This document shows positions 1 through 12,109 of a DNA stretch of 64,000 nt, piece by piece. Made by a program: the position numbers and the translations under genes. The notes below the pieces were generated by a model. It made no database searches. It was not told where the DNA came from and saw only the letters and a program-made list of their open reading frames with translations. The stretch spans positions 1 through 64,000 of the forward strand of contig UZAN01040790.1 in NCBI GenBank assembly GCA_900618425.1, given 5' to 3'. The DNA is from Echinostoma caproni (lineage: Eukaryota > Platyhelminthes > Trematoda > Plagiorchiida > Echinostomatidae). Each line of letters opens with the position of its first letter. The first letter of the stretch is position 1.

Positions 1-139
1 TGCATAGGGCAGTCGGTAGTTATTCTTTCAGACACATCACTTGGCCCTCGGTGGTCTTGTCATACTTTTGATCATTGAAAGTTACCTACTACCCACTGGT
101 GAGTAGTGTCTCACAACATTTGTAGTAGTGGTATTCATG

Positions 140-660
140 GCATATGTATGTATATGTTGAAAATACAGTCAATCTCGTGCTAGCTTACTTGATTGGCGTC
201 TGACCGCTGTATGAGTTGGTAGGGTCGCATTAAGCCAGTGACGTTGCACCTATTGTGACGCATGAAGTCCAAGGTAGTGTCATTTGTCAGGACAATGTGC
301 AAGCTCCTATCCATCAAAGAGAAGACGAATGTGTCAAAACTGCTGAATTGATCGGATGCAACTCAGAGCTCTGTGGGAGAATCACTCACTGTTTCACGGA
401 AGTTTCGCGATTTATCCATGGTATACAGGTATTGACCAAACGCGTGCAACATCGTGATTTTCATCACATTTGTTCTTCTCAATGCTTCGTTTTTCCAGTC
501 TCATTCACGGCAGTAAAAATGCTATTGCCCCACATCAGACGCAACATATCTGATATAATATCCACTTATGTCACTGCTTCTATTAGCCACATGCCATTAA
601 AATGTACAATTTCGAGATTTCAACGATTTTTGCTAGTGTATCAGTTGTAAGATAACAAAG
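140..660 (+). repeat. Dispersed repeat, family D, copy 1
   Basis: The core from about 483 to 650 is clearly homologous to 49449-49640. Both contain 'gctattgccccacatcagac' followed by a diverged stretch ending in 'ttgctagtg.atcag'. The match is roughly three quarters identical by eye, with small indels. Upstream (140-480) there are weaker similarities to the 49340 and 27600 regions, such as 'tatatgttg'. An open frame at 255-650 crosses the repeat, has no recognisable domain and is not treated as a gene. The class of the repeat is unknown. Confidence 0.55.
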
Positions 661-2085
661 TCACAGTAGAAAACGTAACTGTAATTTATTTATTAAAATG
701 GCTCATAGACTTTATACTGGTATTGCACTTTCATCTCGTCCATGTTCCACTTACTCTTTTTCATTTTTGAGCACTGGAGACAGTCGCTTTAGCATTGTGA
801 CAGGAACGAACCAAGAACATAGGTGTTGGAGATGAATTCAGGAATAAATACACTTTACTTATAGCCATCTATATATAACTATGATATTACAAGCTGAAAT
901 GGATTTTCAAAATGAGAGTGATGTTACACGAGTTTGGTCAACATCTGCAGATGGCGAAAGCCCAGCCTGGGATTATAATCCTTAAAACGGTACATAGATG
1001 ACTTGAATCCGTTGTAACAAAGTTGGCAGATCGATATCAACCAAAATATGGCTTTTCGATGATGCTCTATTTCTCTGTTCATAGACACTGCCCCCTACCT
1101 TAACAAAGCCACAGTTTTCTCGGATGTCACATTGGCATGGCTGCCTACAAACTGCTATCCACTGTTACAACCGATGGACCAGAGTGTGTGGTGATTCTAT
1201 CCTACGAGATGACGCACACCAAGGAGTGACACGTTACAGTTTTCGTGTGACGTCAGCAGAGCGCGTACGTGTTACAGCTTCTGGACTACAGACATAGGTC
1301 GATTGTACCAACCAATCAAAAACCGTGCGGCACAGGCAAAAGCGGAACAACGCCAGAAATACTAGCACGCGATTGGCAGATGCTTGGATGACCAATTAAC
1401 TTGTTTTGTACATATTATTTAATCCCCCTGATATCTTCCATTAAACGAACTGCTGTTCCTGTGGCTTTTTCCTCGGTAACGTGGAATACTGTCGTGCAAG
1501 TGCCAGTGTGACTAGTGCTTACATCTCGTCCGTGATTGCTAATCCGTGATTCGTATTTCATGATCAGTGCGTACTACATTACTACGATTGCTATAGTGTG
1601 ATTTGGTCTTTCGAATGTTCGTTTCAATAATATTTACCGAGATACGTTTTGTCTTTGGCAGACGATGAGCGGTTCAACATAAATGAAAAATGGGAAATGG
1701 GACATGCATCCGGTCAACAAAACCGTGGATGTTTGTACTAATCAAAACTTTCACATAGAACTGGACAATAATGCAGCCAGCAGAGGACAAATGTGATCCA
1801 CTCAAAGATTTTTCGCATAATCTGTCTACTGATGAGCGTATTTGAAGAGGAAATCATCCGTTTAGAATTTGATGATAAAAGAATAAAGGTCATTCAAAAG
1901 GTTATATCAAATCTCAGTTTCAGTTTTTAAATAAACTGGCCTCGCACTAATCAAAGCATCGCAAAGATGAACATGAAGCAGTGAATGCACTGAAAATTAT
2001 TGTAGTCAGGGAAGCGCATACCTTACTGGATCCTGCTTTGGCTAATGCTTGAATTTCGGGTTGCTTGCTGAAGTGTTCTTGATTT
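661..2085. other. No gene recognised
   Basis: No splice-bounded open frame, RNA gene or recognisable transposon was seen. A CpG-richer patch lies at about 1190-1350 and includes a 'tgacgtca' CRE-like octamer near 1249. One isolated octamer is not enough to call a promoter. Confidence 0.4.
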
Positions 2086-2098
2086 CTATTTAGACTAT

Positions 2099-2231
2099 CA
2101 AGCTTGGATTACCCCATTCGATTGTTCAGAGGCACCAGGCACACTTGATCTTCCAAGGAGTGAAACCCACACCCAAGACCACCTATAGTGCCTGGTGCCT
2201 CTAAATAATCGATTGGGCTAATCCAAGCTTG
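2099..2231. repeat. Inverted-repeat arms at the 5' end of SINE copy 1
   Basis: Two arms of about 43 bp (2099-2141 and 2189-2231) are near-perfect reverse complements, separated by about 47 bp. The spacer holds 'aaggagtgaaacccacaccc', the complement of a block found in copies 2 and 3. The arms resemble a small foldback element, but they travel with the SINE in other copies. Confidence 0.75.
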
Positions 2232-2358
2232 CTACCGTGAAATTGACTGAACCAGTTACACAAGGTGATGACCGTCGACCGTGTAGCTCAAGGGTAAGGG
2301 TTTGCACTGCCGACCCGAGTGTCCACGGTTCGAGTCCTAACAGGGACGCACAAAATAC

Positions 2359-2403
2359 GCACTGCCGACTAGTCCCAAACAGGACGAAACAGCTGTCCAG
2401 TCC
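2359..2403 (+). ncRNA. Hammerhead ribozyme, copy 1, core-mutated
   Basis: Stem I strands are GCACTG (2359-2364) and CAGTCC (2398-2403). Stem II is GTCC/GGAC closing a CAAACA loop (2372-2385). GAAA is at 2386-2389, stem III is CAG/CTG (2390-2395) and the GTC cleavage triplet ends at 2397. The first core strand reads CCGACTA instead of CTGANGA, so two invariant positions are changed and one stem I pair is lost. Probably inactive. Confidence 0.75.
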
Positions 2404-2474
2404 TCTTTGCCGGTTATCACAAACATTTCCACCGCATTCGAATGCATACAAACAGTGGGGAATGTTCCTGATTT

Positions 2475-3230
2475 TCACCGGTGCCCGAAGTTAAGAAAAA
2501 CGATAATTTACGAGCTTACTACAAATAAACCTTTGTAATTTGCACCGTTTGTTTCTGGCTAAACCGTGAGGACCTCAACTATTTATCTCCGGATTTTGTG
2601 GTCATTTTTGTCAAAGTAGTCACCAGAATCGCACCCAGATTTGCGACCGTTAGATTACTCTCGCTGATGTTAGTGAAATTCAGTTTATCGGGTGAACGAT
2701 AATCGTGATTCCCTAAACGGATAAGTCTGGCTGTGAAGTATTATGTTAGATCTCCAATCGATCGACAATCGCCGTCACACTGTGACACTCCTGAGCGAAT
2801 ACGTGGGCCACAGTCGACAGTTGTTAGAGCACAGACGGAATCGGACAGGTCACTGGCTGCCTGGGGCGAACGACCTCCATCACTAAGTTTGAATGATGCA
2901 CTTCTACTTCGTGAATCATGCCTTGGCAACACCTGTTGAGCTTACGCAGTCAATATGGTCATGACAATGGCACTGAAATTGACTAACGTTGGTCATAGCA
3001 AATGTATCCATTAGTTTCCACACGCAACGACAACAATAAAAACGAACGAACGAAACGATGTCTATGTACAAACAGTTTGGTACATATCCCCGAGAAAAAA
3101 GTATTGCACCCACCAAGGATTTTTAGATTATCTCTGCTTGCACATGCACAAGCATAACCACGTTTGAGAATCTATGGACACGAAAACCGAATGAAAAGCC
3201 GCAATACCAAATTTCATCAAATTATTTGTC
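2475..3230. other. No gene recognised
   Basis: Only short overlapping open frames on both strands, without splice-site support. A small simple-sequence patch of acgaacgaacga type lies near 3040-3056. Confidence 0.4.
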
Positions 3231-3299
3231 ATTTTAACGAAAGTATGTCGTAAAAATCAAATTTTTGTCACGACAAAAGGAATGCACCCGCATATTTGG

Positions 3300-3470
3300 A
3301 TAGACGGTGGTAAGTACCATCACCAAATCATCACCACGGCGGACCTGTGTTCGAATCCCACCACCGAGTTTGTACTTCGACATGGCAACTGGCGATCGTG
3401 GTGAATCAGTGGGTGACAGATTGGTGTAAGCTCCAGTCATGCTCACGTCACTTCTAATGACCTCTAAAGA
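3300..3470 (+). repeat. tRNA-like repeat fragment (possible SINE)
   Basis: 'tgtgttcgaatcccaccacc' near 3347-3366 contains a B-box-like TTCGAATCCC. It resembles motifs near 27720 (minus) and 38050 (plus). No convincing A box was seen. Probably a decayed tRNA-derived repeat; the limits are approximate. Confidence 0.35.
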
Positions 3471-3479
3471 AAGAAGACA

Positions 3480-6400
3480 TGCCTGTAGGCACTACAAGAC
3501 ATGAAGCGATGCAAGGGGTATACTGATGATAAAAAATCTCAAATTGATGCGTTTCGTGAGATTACAGAGTCAGCACATATAAGATAACCAGATCATGTTA
3601 CACTGTGGCACGATAGTTGAATCAGAGACATGTAAGAACCAGTCATAAACAGACTGGACGCGAGACAAAGCTCTCTAAATAATACATAGGGAGATGAAAA
3701 CGGCGCTGAAGTAGAATGTTTCGGTAATTCAGTACGCGAACGGAAGACAGAAGCTCTGTAGTGGTATGGAGTACCTTCATGAGTAACGAGCCAACCAAAC
3801 TCGCCATATTGTGTGGGGTTCAAGATTCAGATGCATGCACATTGGAGCAACACCTTATAAAAGCAGTGGCATCAAAAATACACAATGAGGCCATTTTCCA
3901 GCAAGATATTGTCGTACTTCATTACTAGTATATAAACAATGTTGGTTATTATTTCGTCACCTACAGACAGCCAGGATTCGAACACTATAGAAAATAGTTG
4001 GTCATTATTACCCGAAAGGAGCATCATCAGTAAAAAAGCATAAATTGAAGAAGGGGAATAATACTGGAGAAAATGATGATTCGAAATCTCGTAGTGTAAA
4101 TCAAGATCGGCAAGGTACACGGGGTTACTATACTTGTGGTCTAAAGAACATTCGTTAAAATAACAGATAATTTGATTAAACTTCTTCTTTTTATTCGGTT
4201 GCCGTCTGGATCCGCAAAAATGGTTATGCTCGTGCATGTGAGAGCAGAGTTAATCCAAGATTCTAGGTATGTGTGTGTGTGGCGGGGGGGGGGGCAATAC
4301 TTTATTCATGAAGGGGGAAGGGAATTTTTGCCAGAAAAGCGCGGCCAGATTTCACAATTAACAATAGAGGCTTGAAAGTTGAAAAGAATTAAGTAGACTA
4401 CATATATTCAGTGTCAAATATTTCACTCGTTTTCGAATAATTGTTTTCTAATAAATGCGGTTTTGCTTACGAATTAGGGATTAAACGAAGTTTGTACGAT
4501 CTAGTTCGAATGATCATTTGTACTCTATTTTTCTGACGTTATTATAAACAAAACGACTGAGGACCATGGTGAACTGCATGTAATCAGTTCTGTGAGCACC
4601 CTTACATTTTGTAATTAACTGAATGAGATAATATTTCGAATTGAAATTCGGTAATTAGTTCATAAATATGGCTGCAACAAAAGTTAAGTAGATACTTGAT
4701 ACTGAAAACGGGTTGAATGCCGAGCGCATTGTTCTAAAGTTAAGCTAAGAGTATTATAAGAGATTTAGATTTCTGCTGTAATTGAATAGTGGAAAACAAT
4801 AAATAATGGTACCATGTAAGGGAAGCAGAGTATTTTTCATCTACCCAGTTTGTTTTGTTCCCACTGTTCCACTCGATTTTTTATGGTACTTAAAGGCATA
4901 TACTAGTGCGCATCGTGTTGTCGCTCACTCACTCTTTTGAATTCCTGTGGGATCCGGTATAGTGGAACATTGGCTGTTCCGTGAACACTGGAATTATTGA
5001 GCCGTGTGGCTGAGATCGAAATCATGCGCGGCCTTATTCGATGAGTTGAAACCAGGTGGGAATGTTGCAACTTCACCTCACTAGTCCTCTTGCTTCTCAA
5101 GATTGGATTTTTTCACCCACCTGCTCTTTTCGAAACAGACACTCATGATAGATGCCGAAATTTATTTCATAATTTTGTTCTCCCTCCTCTCATTTGTCTT
5201 TCAAACACAACAAGTTTGATAATGATATCTGATTAGGTTACAGAGATCTTGTGGAAATGATCATTTTGACTATCTTGAGCTTGACGGATAGAAACTTCGT
5301 AGAGGCGTAGAAAGTAAAGAAGGGATCTTGTAAGAACAACACTCTGTTCGTTGGAGCTTGTTTGTGCACCTAGATGATTGACACGGCAATGCATACACGT
5401 TTGGTTGATTTCGGAAGCACGAGAACTATAAAACTACCCACCACTTCTTTGAGATTTCTCACGAGGATGTTTTTACATCTTAGGTGTGGTAATGGTAACC
5501 CAGACCGAACACAAGAATGCATCGGTAAGCACGGCTGGTCAAACGGCAGATGTTCTATCTTGTAGGTATGATTACCGGACTGATCTGGATAGACAAAGGG
5601 GCGCATTGTACGAAGTATGACCGGGATGAGCTTGGGTATCAGTTGATTCGTACATGAATGCAGCACGGTAACACGACCTACATAAGGCACATCCTGTCCG
5701 ACATACTTGCGTATAGAAAGTTCCGCATAAATGTTGGTAGAATTTTGTGCACTAGTTTAGGGACATTCCTTGATCACATCTTGTTCTCTAACATTTTACG
5801 CTACTCATGAGTAGTAACGGAGTTAAATATAGTAAACTTCGAACAGCGCGCTTACGACGACACCCCAGCTGATTATCGAAGATATCATAATCGATAAAAT
5901 TCCTCTCCGCTTATCCTGGCGATTTAAAAACAATGGATTTTCATTCTATCTACTATGTTTGATCGAGATCTTAAACAGTCGCATAAATAGTGACATAAAC
6001 GTGCTTACTCTCATGGTTTCGTTCTTGAGCTGTTGGCACTATCGGGACGTAACCTGCATGAAGTTGTAACACCACATTCAGTAAATATTTAAGTAGAACA
6101 GTTGGAAGTTACAATTGAAAAAGTAATAAGTAATCAGAATAAGTATGCTGCTTATCGATAAAAACCAATTTGAAACAATGATTTGAAATCCCCCTAGAGA
6201 AGAGATCATGCGATTTCGTGTGCGTGGAGGTATTCAAATTTATCGATGCACTCGCTACTCGTCAGAACAAGGCCTTCCAAATTAGAAGTCTTCCAAATCT
6301 TTTATATACAGGTTCTTCCGTAGACCTCGAACTAATTATAGAAGAGCATAGCCGTGGTCTCTGTACTGATAGATATTAAAGTTCCTGAAAACTATTATTC

Positions 6401-6585
6401 CCTTCACGCCTCTTGACGATTATCCATACGTTATATTCCTTGGTATATACAGAGAGCCTCGAGAATATGCTTCGAGTCTGCTTTTTTGAGTCATTGGTCA
6501 TGGCAATATCTCATCGGCGTGTCTATCTCTATTTTCTGTCCACTCAGATGGCCTAAGTATCTGGTATGTGACATATACTGCAAAC
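3480..6585. other. Long stretch without a supported gene
   Basis: Several short open frames (3593-3823, 3872-4237 and 5370-5690 on the minus strand) lack splice-site support or recognisable motifs. The 106-codon frame at 5370-5690 is the best of them but matches nothing I know. A nine-base G run sits near 4283. Confidence 0.4.
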
Positions 6586-6591
6586 TACTAG

Positions 6592-6636
6592 AGAGGTCAT
6601 GCAACTACGCTGGTGCTCCAGTCTTCTGAAAAACAG
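6592..6636 (+). CDS. Possible 45-bp internal exon
   Basis: The segment lies between 'aaactactag' and a good donor, CAG|GTAATG, and reads as 15 codons without a stop (RGHATTLVLQSSEKQ). It is phase 0 at both ends, so it could splice to the phase-0 exon at 8148. No protein family recognised. Short length makes chance likely. Confidence 0.22.
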
Positions 6637-7322
6637 GTAATGTGGTGGCCAAGTTATTTGTTCTGAAAGACTGCAATATCACTTTGAGAACGTGGTTAGA
6701 AACCAAATGTGAATTCGCTTTTCGTAGAAAAAGGTCCGTTTTCTTAAACTATTGAAAACAGGATGTTCAGTTCAGTGGTAACCCACCATTATCTGTGAAC
6801 AATGATGGTTGATGCACGGTACTGTTTTGGTCTGGCTATCTTTCAAACTTGATGTTCAACCAAAATCCTCAGTTAATTCAGACAACAACACTCAGGAGGT
6901 CCTAGACTTTAGTATCTTTCCTTTTGGTCCCCATCAGTAATGACTATCCCCCGTCCAGTCCAGGATGTGATCCCCGTACCCCTTGAATAGTAGGCATGTT
7001 TCTGGCCAAAATGATCTAAGTAACGATCTTTAAACATCCATGAACAAATCTGAATTAGAAATTTAGGACAAAAGTGATTGATGCGGTTGACACAGCGATA
7101 AGTCACACACCTTCCATGATAGCGACACAGATGTTCGCTCTCGAGCTGTACGGCCGGTAACTGACGTCCCGCCTATCTGTAATTACAAGTTTTCTCCATC
7201 ACATTGAGGTAGCACACATAAGAGGTTTCTTCATTGTCTTCCACTCCTCGGTTGGTTGTGAAAGGTTTGTAGCCTAATTATCATTCGTGTTGAATAGCTG
7301 CATATGTCTGTGCAGTTGTTCA

Positions 7323-7432
7323 ATAACCTCATTTGCAACACTAAGTTAATTTGTTACGACAACTCTTTCAGAAACAGTTCATAGACGAATCAATATTATA
7401 ATTCGATGTTTTTAGGTGGGTTAGATGTACTA
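7323..7432 (+). repeat. Dispersed repeat, family E, copy 1
   Basis: Homologous to 17325-17443. Both run from 'aacctcatttgcaacac' through 'gaatcaata.tat' to 'gatgttttt..aggtggg.tag'. Class unknown. Confidence 0.6.
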
Positions 7433-8147
7433 ACCGCAAAAAACGCGGCTTTAATGTTCTCCACGACCAATAAAAAACAAAGAGCACATGAAAAAATTAG
7501 GATAACCAATGTAGCGACCGTCTGGTCATCACTCTTTTCCCATATACCTGACTAAAACTCTATGATCACTCACGGTGGAACCATAATGGTAGGTGTTATC
7601 ATGACAGTTTACCCAGGGTGGCACAACAATGTGACAAATGCTCTCATGGTCCGACTGTAAGCGGTTTAGTAAAAAACATGGTATTGGTTTTCCGAACCCA
7701 CTTAGAAAAACACTGCTACTACCTTAGAACAATCAAGAGTTAGCACATTGTTATCATTGCATACACTTTTTTTATTCCGAATTGCTCGGATGTTACATTG
7801 CTCCATTACTGATTCTCTGCTTCCGCTTATGCAGCATATAATTCATAACCTATCCTCCTGTGCAAGTCCGACAAGCACACGATCGATCTGTTTTATTCAT
7901 CGATCTGTCGGATGATTCAGCTGCAACAAGGGACATGGTGTTTGTCCACCTGACTCGAGCGAGAACCCACACCTTGTCCACAGCCGCAAGTCTTCAGAAT
8001 GCCCAGTGAACTTCAAATGTGCATAATAGTAGTGCCATAATCACAAGGCCGGATTGCAGGTGACAATAAGGATATCACAAACATTACGAACGGGTGATCA
8101 AACAGTTTGGTGTCAGGTCGACGGATTCCGGGTTGCGCAAATCGCAG

Positions 8148-8291
8148 AAAATGGTCCAATTAAATTGCTTAGAGGATCGGGATAAATTTAATTGTTCGAG
8201 ACCAAGGGGGAGAGGGGCAAAACGATGTGGAACGATGGAATATACATTTGATGATTTGATTGAGTTATATGATGGATTTCGTCTTGCATAG
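8148..8291 (+). CDS. Possible 3'-terminal exon of an unknown gene
   Basis: An AG at 8146-8147 opens a frame of 47 codons ending in TAG at 8289-8291, with AATAAA at 8308-8313 just behind it. The predicted end is hydrophilic and then acidic/aromatic (GTMEYTFDDLIELYDGF). The stop plus nearby poly(A) signal support a terminal exon. The 3' splice site has a weak pyrimidine tract, and the upstream frame is also open for another 18 codons. No family recognised. Confidence 0.35.
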   Translation, partial: KMVQLNCLEDRDKFNCSRPRGRGAKRCGTMEYTFDDLIELYDGFRLA

Positions 8292-8313
8292 AGCAGGTAA
8301 AGCGTCAAATAAA

Positions 8314-8726
8314 ACTCTCTCTCTATATATAGCATCCAAGGGTTTGGGAAAAATTTACCTGGAAGCACACAGCCGGGTTTGACGATGATTACTTCTCATC
8401 GTCTATGTGTCACCAGTATTCTGTCATTCAGCCATTCATATCTGTAAATAAAGGACATATATTTTTGATCTAATTCATCCGATTACATTTTTAGACAAAA
8501 AAGTATTTGTGGAATAAAATTACAGAAAATGAAATACATGTTCATGTTCTTGATATCAGCCTATATATATAGTTCAGATATCTGATTGGCCTATTCCAGT
8601 TCACTTGGTACCGATTACAGAAGCATATAGCTTCATGTTTGCAGCAACAAATGATCAAGACCGTCCATCTACCCTTACCGAGGCCTGGTGCAAGATACCA
8701 ATTGTTGCATCATTCGGATAACGACA
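8314..8726. other. No gene recognised
   Basis: Contains 'ggaaaaatttacctggaagc' near 8346, a motif that recurs in variant form near 17200, 39450 and 59850. It is probably the edge of an old dispersed repeat. Confidence 0.35.
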
Positions 8727-9385
8727 TGATTGGACTAGCTTGGACCGTGACCCAGAGGGAACGAGCGGTTAGCACTGACCACGAACAGGAACCGTAACGA
8801 CTCCCTAACCGAGGGAACACAACAGGAATACACCAGTCTCTGGTACCCAGCGGAATCCCTAAGAGAACCAGAAAAAAAACACCCCACTAGAGTAGTACGA
8901 TCACGAAACCTAACCAGAGAGAAGACGGAAGACAGGTCTTCAGGTGAGGTTGTTTATTTGGTTCAACTCGCAAGGGTGCGACGTTTACCGCCGGGCCCGG
9001 GGCTATACCCCGAGGCGGCCTCTCTATATAACTTACAGTGACACACACGTCCTGCTATATGATTATATAGGCACACGGGGGGAGCAGTGACCCGGTGTAA
9101 ACAGAGTTTACTCCCTATTTAACAAACATTTCTAGATGAGACCCTAAAAACCTGGACAACTCTTCTGTTTATATACATTTTCGGGACCAGTCACCGAAAA
9201 TCAGCTCGAAAGTACAGAGTTCTGAAAGAACGGACCAATCAGGATCAATTATGGCCGGTGGTATGGTTTGAGGTTTTTCCGGCGCGAAAATTTGGAAATT
9301 TAAATTTTATAAAAATAATTAGGAAAGTAGGTAAGACAAAAAGGAAAAAATCACTTTCATAGGGAAAATGGTCTTTTCCCTATCA
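8727..9385 (+). repeat. 0.65-kb dispersed repeat, family Y, copy 1 (LTR-like?)
   Basis: Two long blocks match 54533-55025: 'accgtgaccca...actgaccacgaacag' to 'gaggttgt.tatttg', and 'gcgaaaatttggaaatt' to the terminal hairpin. The element ends in a short hairpin (atagggaaaa...ttttccctat, 9359-9382), and copy 2 keeps a hairpin there with changed bases (atagagaaaa...ttttctctat). A TATA-like 'ctctatataac' lies near 9025, and the unit can be read as TG...CA, so a solo LTR is possible. No coding sequence or clear target-site duplication was found. About 150 bp near 8980-9150, including a GC-rich foldback, are absent from copy 2. Confidence 0.7.
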
Positions 9386-9639
9386 GCAAACCGGTCGTGA
9401 CCATGTCCACGGTCGTCTGACGCTAACCGGAAGGGCCTGTGTGTGTATGGCCTGACCCATTTAGTGTCTCTTCCACCCTTCCCACATACCTCTCTTTGTT
9501 TTCGTTCCCATTGGTAAATATTTTTTCATATCTTTTCCGAACACAGTTTACTACATTCATATTAACCAATTAAGTCAGAACTATTATTATGTTTGTTACA
9601 TGGGGGTTCGCTCTATGCAGATATTACTATATTTGCCAG
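9386..9639. other. No feature recognised
   Basis: Single-copy-looking sequence with no supported exon. Confidence 0.35.
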
Positions 9640-9694
9640 TGGGAGAAGTAATAGAAAACAAGCTTGATTGCTACTTCTGTTGTTCCGCTGAGAT
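9640..9694 (+). CDS. Possible 55-bp internal exon
   Basis: Bounded by 'atatttgccag' and a strong donor, AT|GTAAGT. One frame is open and reads GEVIENKLDCYFCCSAE between a 2-base start and a 2-base end. No partner exon with matching phase was found nearby. Unknown protein. Confidence 0.3.
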
Positions 9695-9699
9695 GTAAG

Positions 9700-11960
9700 T
9701 ATAGACGATCGCGCAAATCAACACAGTACAATACAATACAATACAGCACAATCAAATTCTTGAAAGTGGACTAGGCAATGATTAGTCTTTAAATATACAT
9801 CTGCTCATTGAATTATCAACATATCCAGGGTCACAACTGAAAGATGGAAATACGTTATTATCGATGCACCTCACCTGTATCGGATGATGAAGGTTATCAA
9901 ATAGGGGTCAGATATTGAGAATGAAAATATTACGAAGGCCCAAAGTTGAATTCTATCCGACATGTACATTCACGAAGAACACGGTCCAGCGGTACAAAGC
10001 TGAAGCAAAATAAACGTTTCGAAGAGTTCAGGTGAAAATTACCTATAGGAAACGGGACCGCAATCATACTCATCAATCTGTCCACGTTTCACGAGTTAAC
10101 CACACCTGAATCCGTCGATACAATCATCATTTTTTGCACTCTGATTCTTCCACACATTATCCGCATCACCGTTCTGTCGCGGGAGCGGGAGCGTGAGCGT
10201 GAACACAAGGTCCCCTTCACAACCGAGCCTCGGTCCAGCGAGCACAACCGAAGCACAGCCAATGTGTGACAACCTCAATGGAGCGCATTAATCTTGCACG
10301 ATCGCCCCCGACAGAAGCAAGTGTGTGTGTGTGTAGCACATCCGCCTGCCACGCGCGCTTTGGTTTCACATACACACGTGTGGACAAGCACGCGGAATGA
10401 GAAGGAATATCTATGGTATACGTAAATAGGCATAGAGATGGACTCCTCTAACAGGATGATTGGGCTTGTCCGGTTTTCGGGAAACCACAGCGAACCGACC
10501 ATAGCTATGCGTGGACGAACGAAGGAACGAACGAATGCACAGTGACAGATGGACAGGCTGCCTGAATATGGAAAGAACTCAAACCTCTCTCTCGAGGTGC
10601 ATAAATCTCTTGCTACCAGTTGAGACCAGCTGAGATGAGCGTAGATTCCGAAGTCGATCGAGGAGAAAAGCGGGTCAAATAAATTATGCCCTGCTTTAGG
10701 TTGGTCTAGGCACAATTCCTCAGCGGCATATATATGTGTGTTAGCATTCCGGGGGTGGATGTGTTTGTACACATGGCGAGGAGACAAAAACAAGGGCAAG
10801 AACAAGATGTGGTGGGCCAAACGTATCCATCCAAGTATCCGTTTCGTCCGACAATAAGGCTGTTATTGAAAAAGTAAGAAACAGCAGTTTACGTTAGTGA
10901 TATGTTTTGTAAAAAAGCATGCCGGGGGTAGTTCATTGGTCAGCCAACTATAGTGCGCAATGTTTGAGTCTCCGGAATATTTCTACTCCCGTTTGTCTTT
11001 TTCAGCTCCAGGAATCCTGATGTGGTAGGTAGTTGAGAACTGCATTAGGACGAATGAGTCAACCGGTCTTCCTCAATCAGAATCGCTTTGATCATTATCC
11101 ATATGTGTTACTAGCCTGTCCATATCATACTGCCCAACGACTGTATATTTATTGATGAATTAGTAATTACGGTTTTGAGCATATCAGTGATTGTTGTCTC
11201 AATTATACTCATTTTTATGGCGCAGCGTGAATACTATCTATGGGCAATGACATCCAACTTTGCGTTCCCTCTACCCCCGTTTTATCGACGTGCTCAGGTG
11301 CTCCTCAAGATGTTGTTTTTCTCCATCTCTCTCTCTTACTTTGATGTTCCCGACTACATTTTTTCTCGGGGAATGACTGGTCGGTACATGATGATGATGA
11401 TGATGACGAGGAATTCCATTGTCAATATCTCATTGCCTTGTTTCCCTTCTTGTGGTTCGAATTCTTGAGTTAAAATCGAATTTTTGTCATGTCTAAGGTT
11501 CTGAGCGTTTCTTTAAACCGATGTGAACTGTACTACATCCAACTTTTCGTACAGAAAATGCAAATTTACCACTAATTATGGATGGGTTGATGGAATTTGT
11601 GCAAGGAGTTTGCAAAGGTCGAAAACAGCCATCTGACACGCAGTGCTGGAGAGAGATACATAGGCTGATCTCAGACTGAGTGAAACCAATATTATTAATA
11701 AACATGTAGAATTCAGTGCTTCGGAAAGTGGTTATGGTTAACTAGAACCGAGCAAACAATGTGTTCCAACGCGGAAACAGTGCGGTGGTGGAATTCGTGC
11801 GTCGGGAATGCATGCTGGTACTGAGTGGGTGTCCTACCCAGTCCGTTTTGTGAAAAATGAACGGCGAATAGAGACTTCTCTGGTGTGGGAAGTGATGTAC
11901 AAAAAGAAACTCATTGTTCCTTCGTACATTCACACAAACACACACACAAACTTGTCAAGG
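9700..11960. other. No supported gene
   Basis: The region includes a 181-codon minus-strand frame (10275-10820) that crosses a GT microsatellite, has low-complexity composition and has no recognisable domain. It was not called. A tRNA-like 'tagttcattgg' near 10931, followed by a weak B box ('tttgagtctcc'), may be a decayed SINE. Confidence 0.4.
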
Positions 11961-11977
11961 TTTGCGGACTAATCATC

Positions 11978-12025
11978 ATGTCTGTATTTTACGTCAAAAT
12001 GATCAAAATGGGTACTCTGTCAGGT
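11978..12025 (+). CDS. Possible first coding exon with strong donor
   Basis: ATG at about 11978 reads MSVFYVKMIKMGTLS before a consensus donor, CAG|GTAAGT, ending in phase 1. No downstream exon with a fitting phase could be assigned confidently. Weakly supported. Confidence 0.2.
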
Positions 12026-12109
12026 AAGTCGAATGAACACGTCAAAACGCCTCCGGTTAAACCGGACAACAAACTGAATATCAGCCTGTCCACCCAGTTA
12101 CCCTAAAAA

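Larger units (their letters stand above)
2086..2462 (+). mobile_element. Hammerhead-ribozyme tRNA SINE, copy 1 (composite form)
   Basis: This is a non-autonomous retroposon with a tRNA-like head, a ribozyme and a short tail. The A box TAGCTCAAGGG is at 2284-2294 and the B box GGTTCGAGTCC at 2327-2337, both perfect matches to Pol III internal promoter consensus. The ribozyme is at 2359-2403 and the tail runs on through 'tatcacaaacatttcc'. Upstream, 2099-2141 and 2189-2231 form an inverted pair: 'caagcttggatta' and 'gaggcaccaggc' recur as reverse complement. The right arm is the sense version of sequence that appears reversed in copies 2 and 3. An imperfect flanking repeat, tgttcttgattt (2074-2085) against tgttcctgattt (2463-2474), is a possible target-site duplication and sets these limits. 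It is an SM-alpha-like element by architecture; the family name is inference. Confidence 0.8.

Noticed and set aside
255..650. 131-codon plus-strand frame
   Set aside because: Starts at a non-ATG codon and lies largely within a dispersed repeat whose other copy is not open in the same way.
1823..1850. Another hammerhead-like core (CTGATGAG ... GGAAATC)
   Set aside because: Stem II and stem I do not pair and there is no tRNA head nearby.
2284..2337. Genuine tRNA gene
   Set aside because: A and B boxes are perfect, but the acceptor stem and T-arm do not pair properly and the same head recurs with a ribozyme and tail, so it is a SINE.
2218..2494. Overlapping 85- and 86-codon frames
   Set aside because: They lie entirely within SINE copy 1 and run on both strands.
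5370..5690. 106-codon minus-strand frame
   Set aside because: Protein-like in places, but no motif, no clear splice ends, and a competing plus-strand frame.
10275..10820. 181-codon minus-strand open frame
   Set aside because: Crosses a GT repeat, is rich in His/Cys/Tyr from simple sequence, and shows no domain, splice signals or Kozak-like start.
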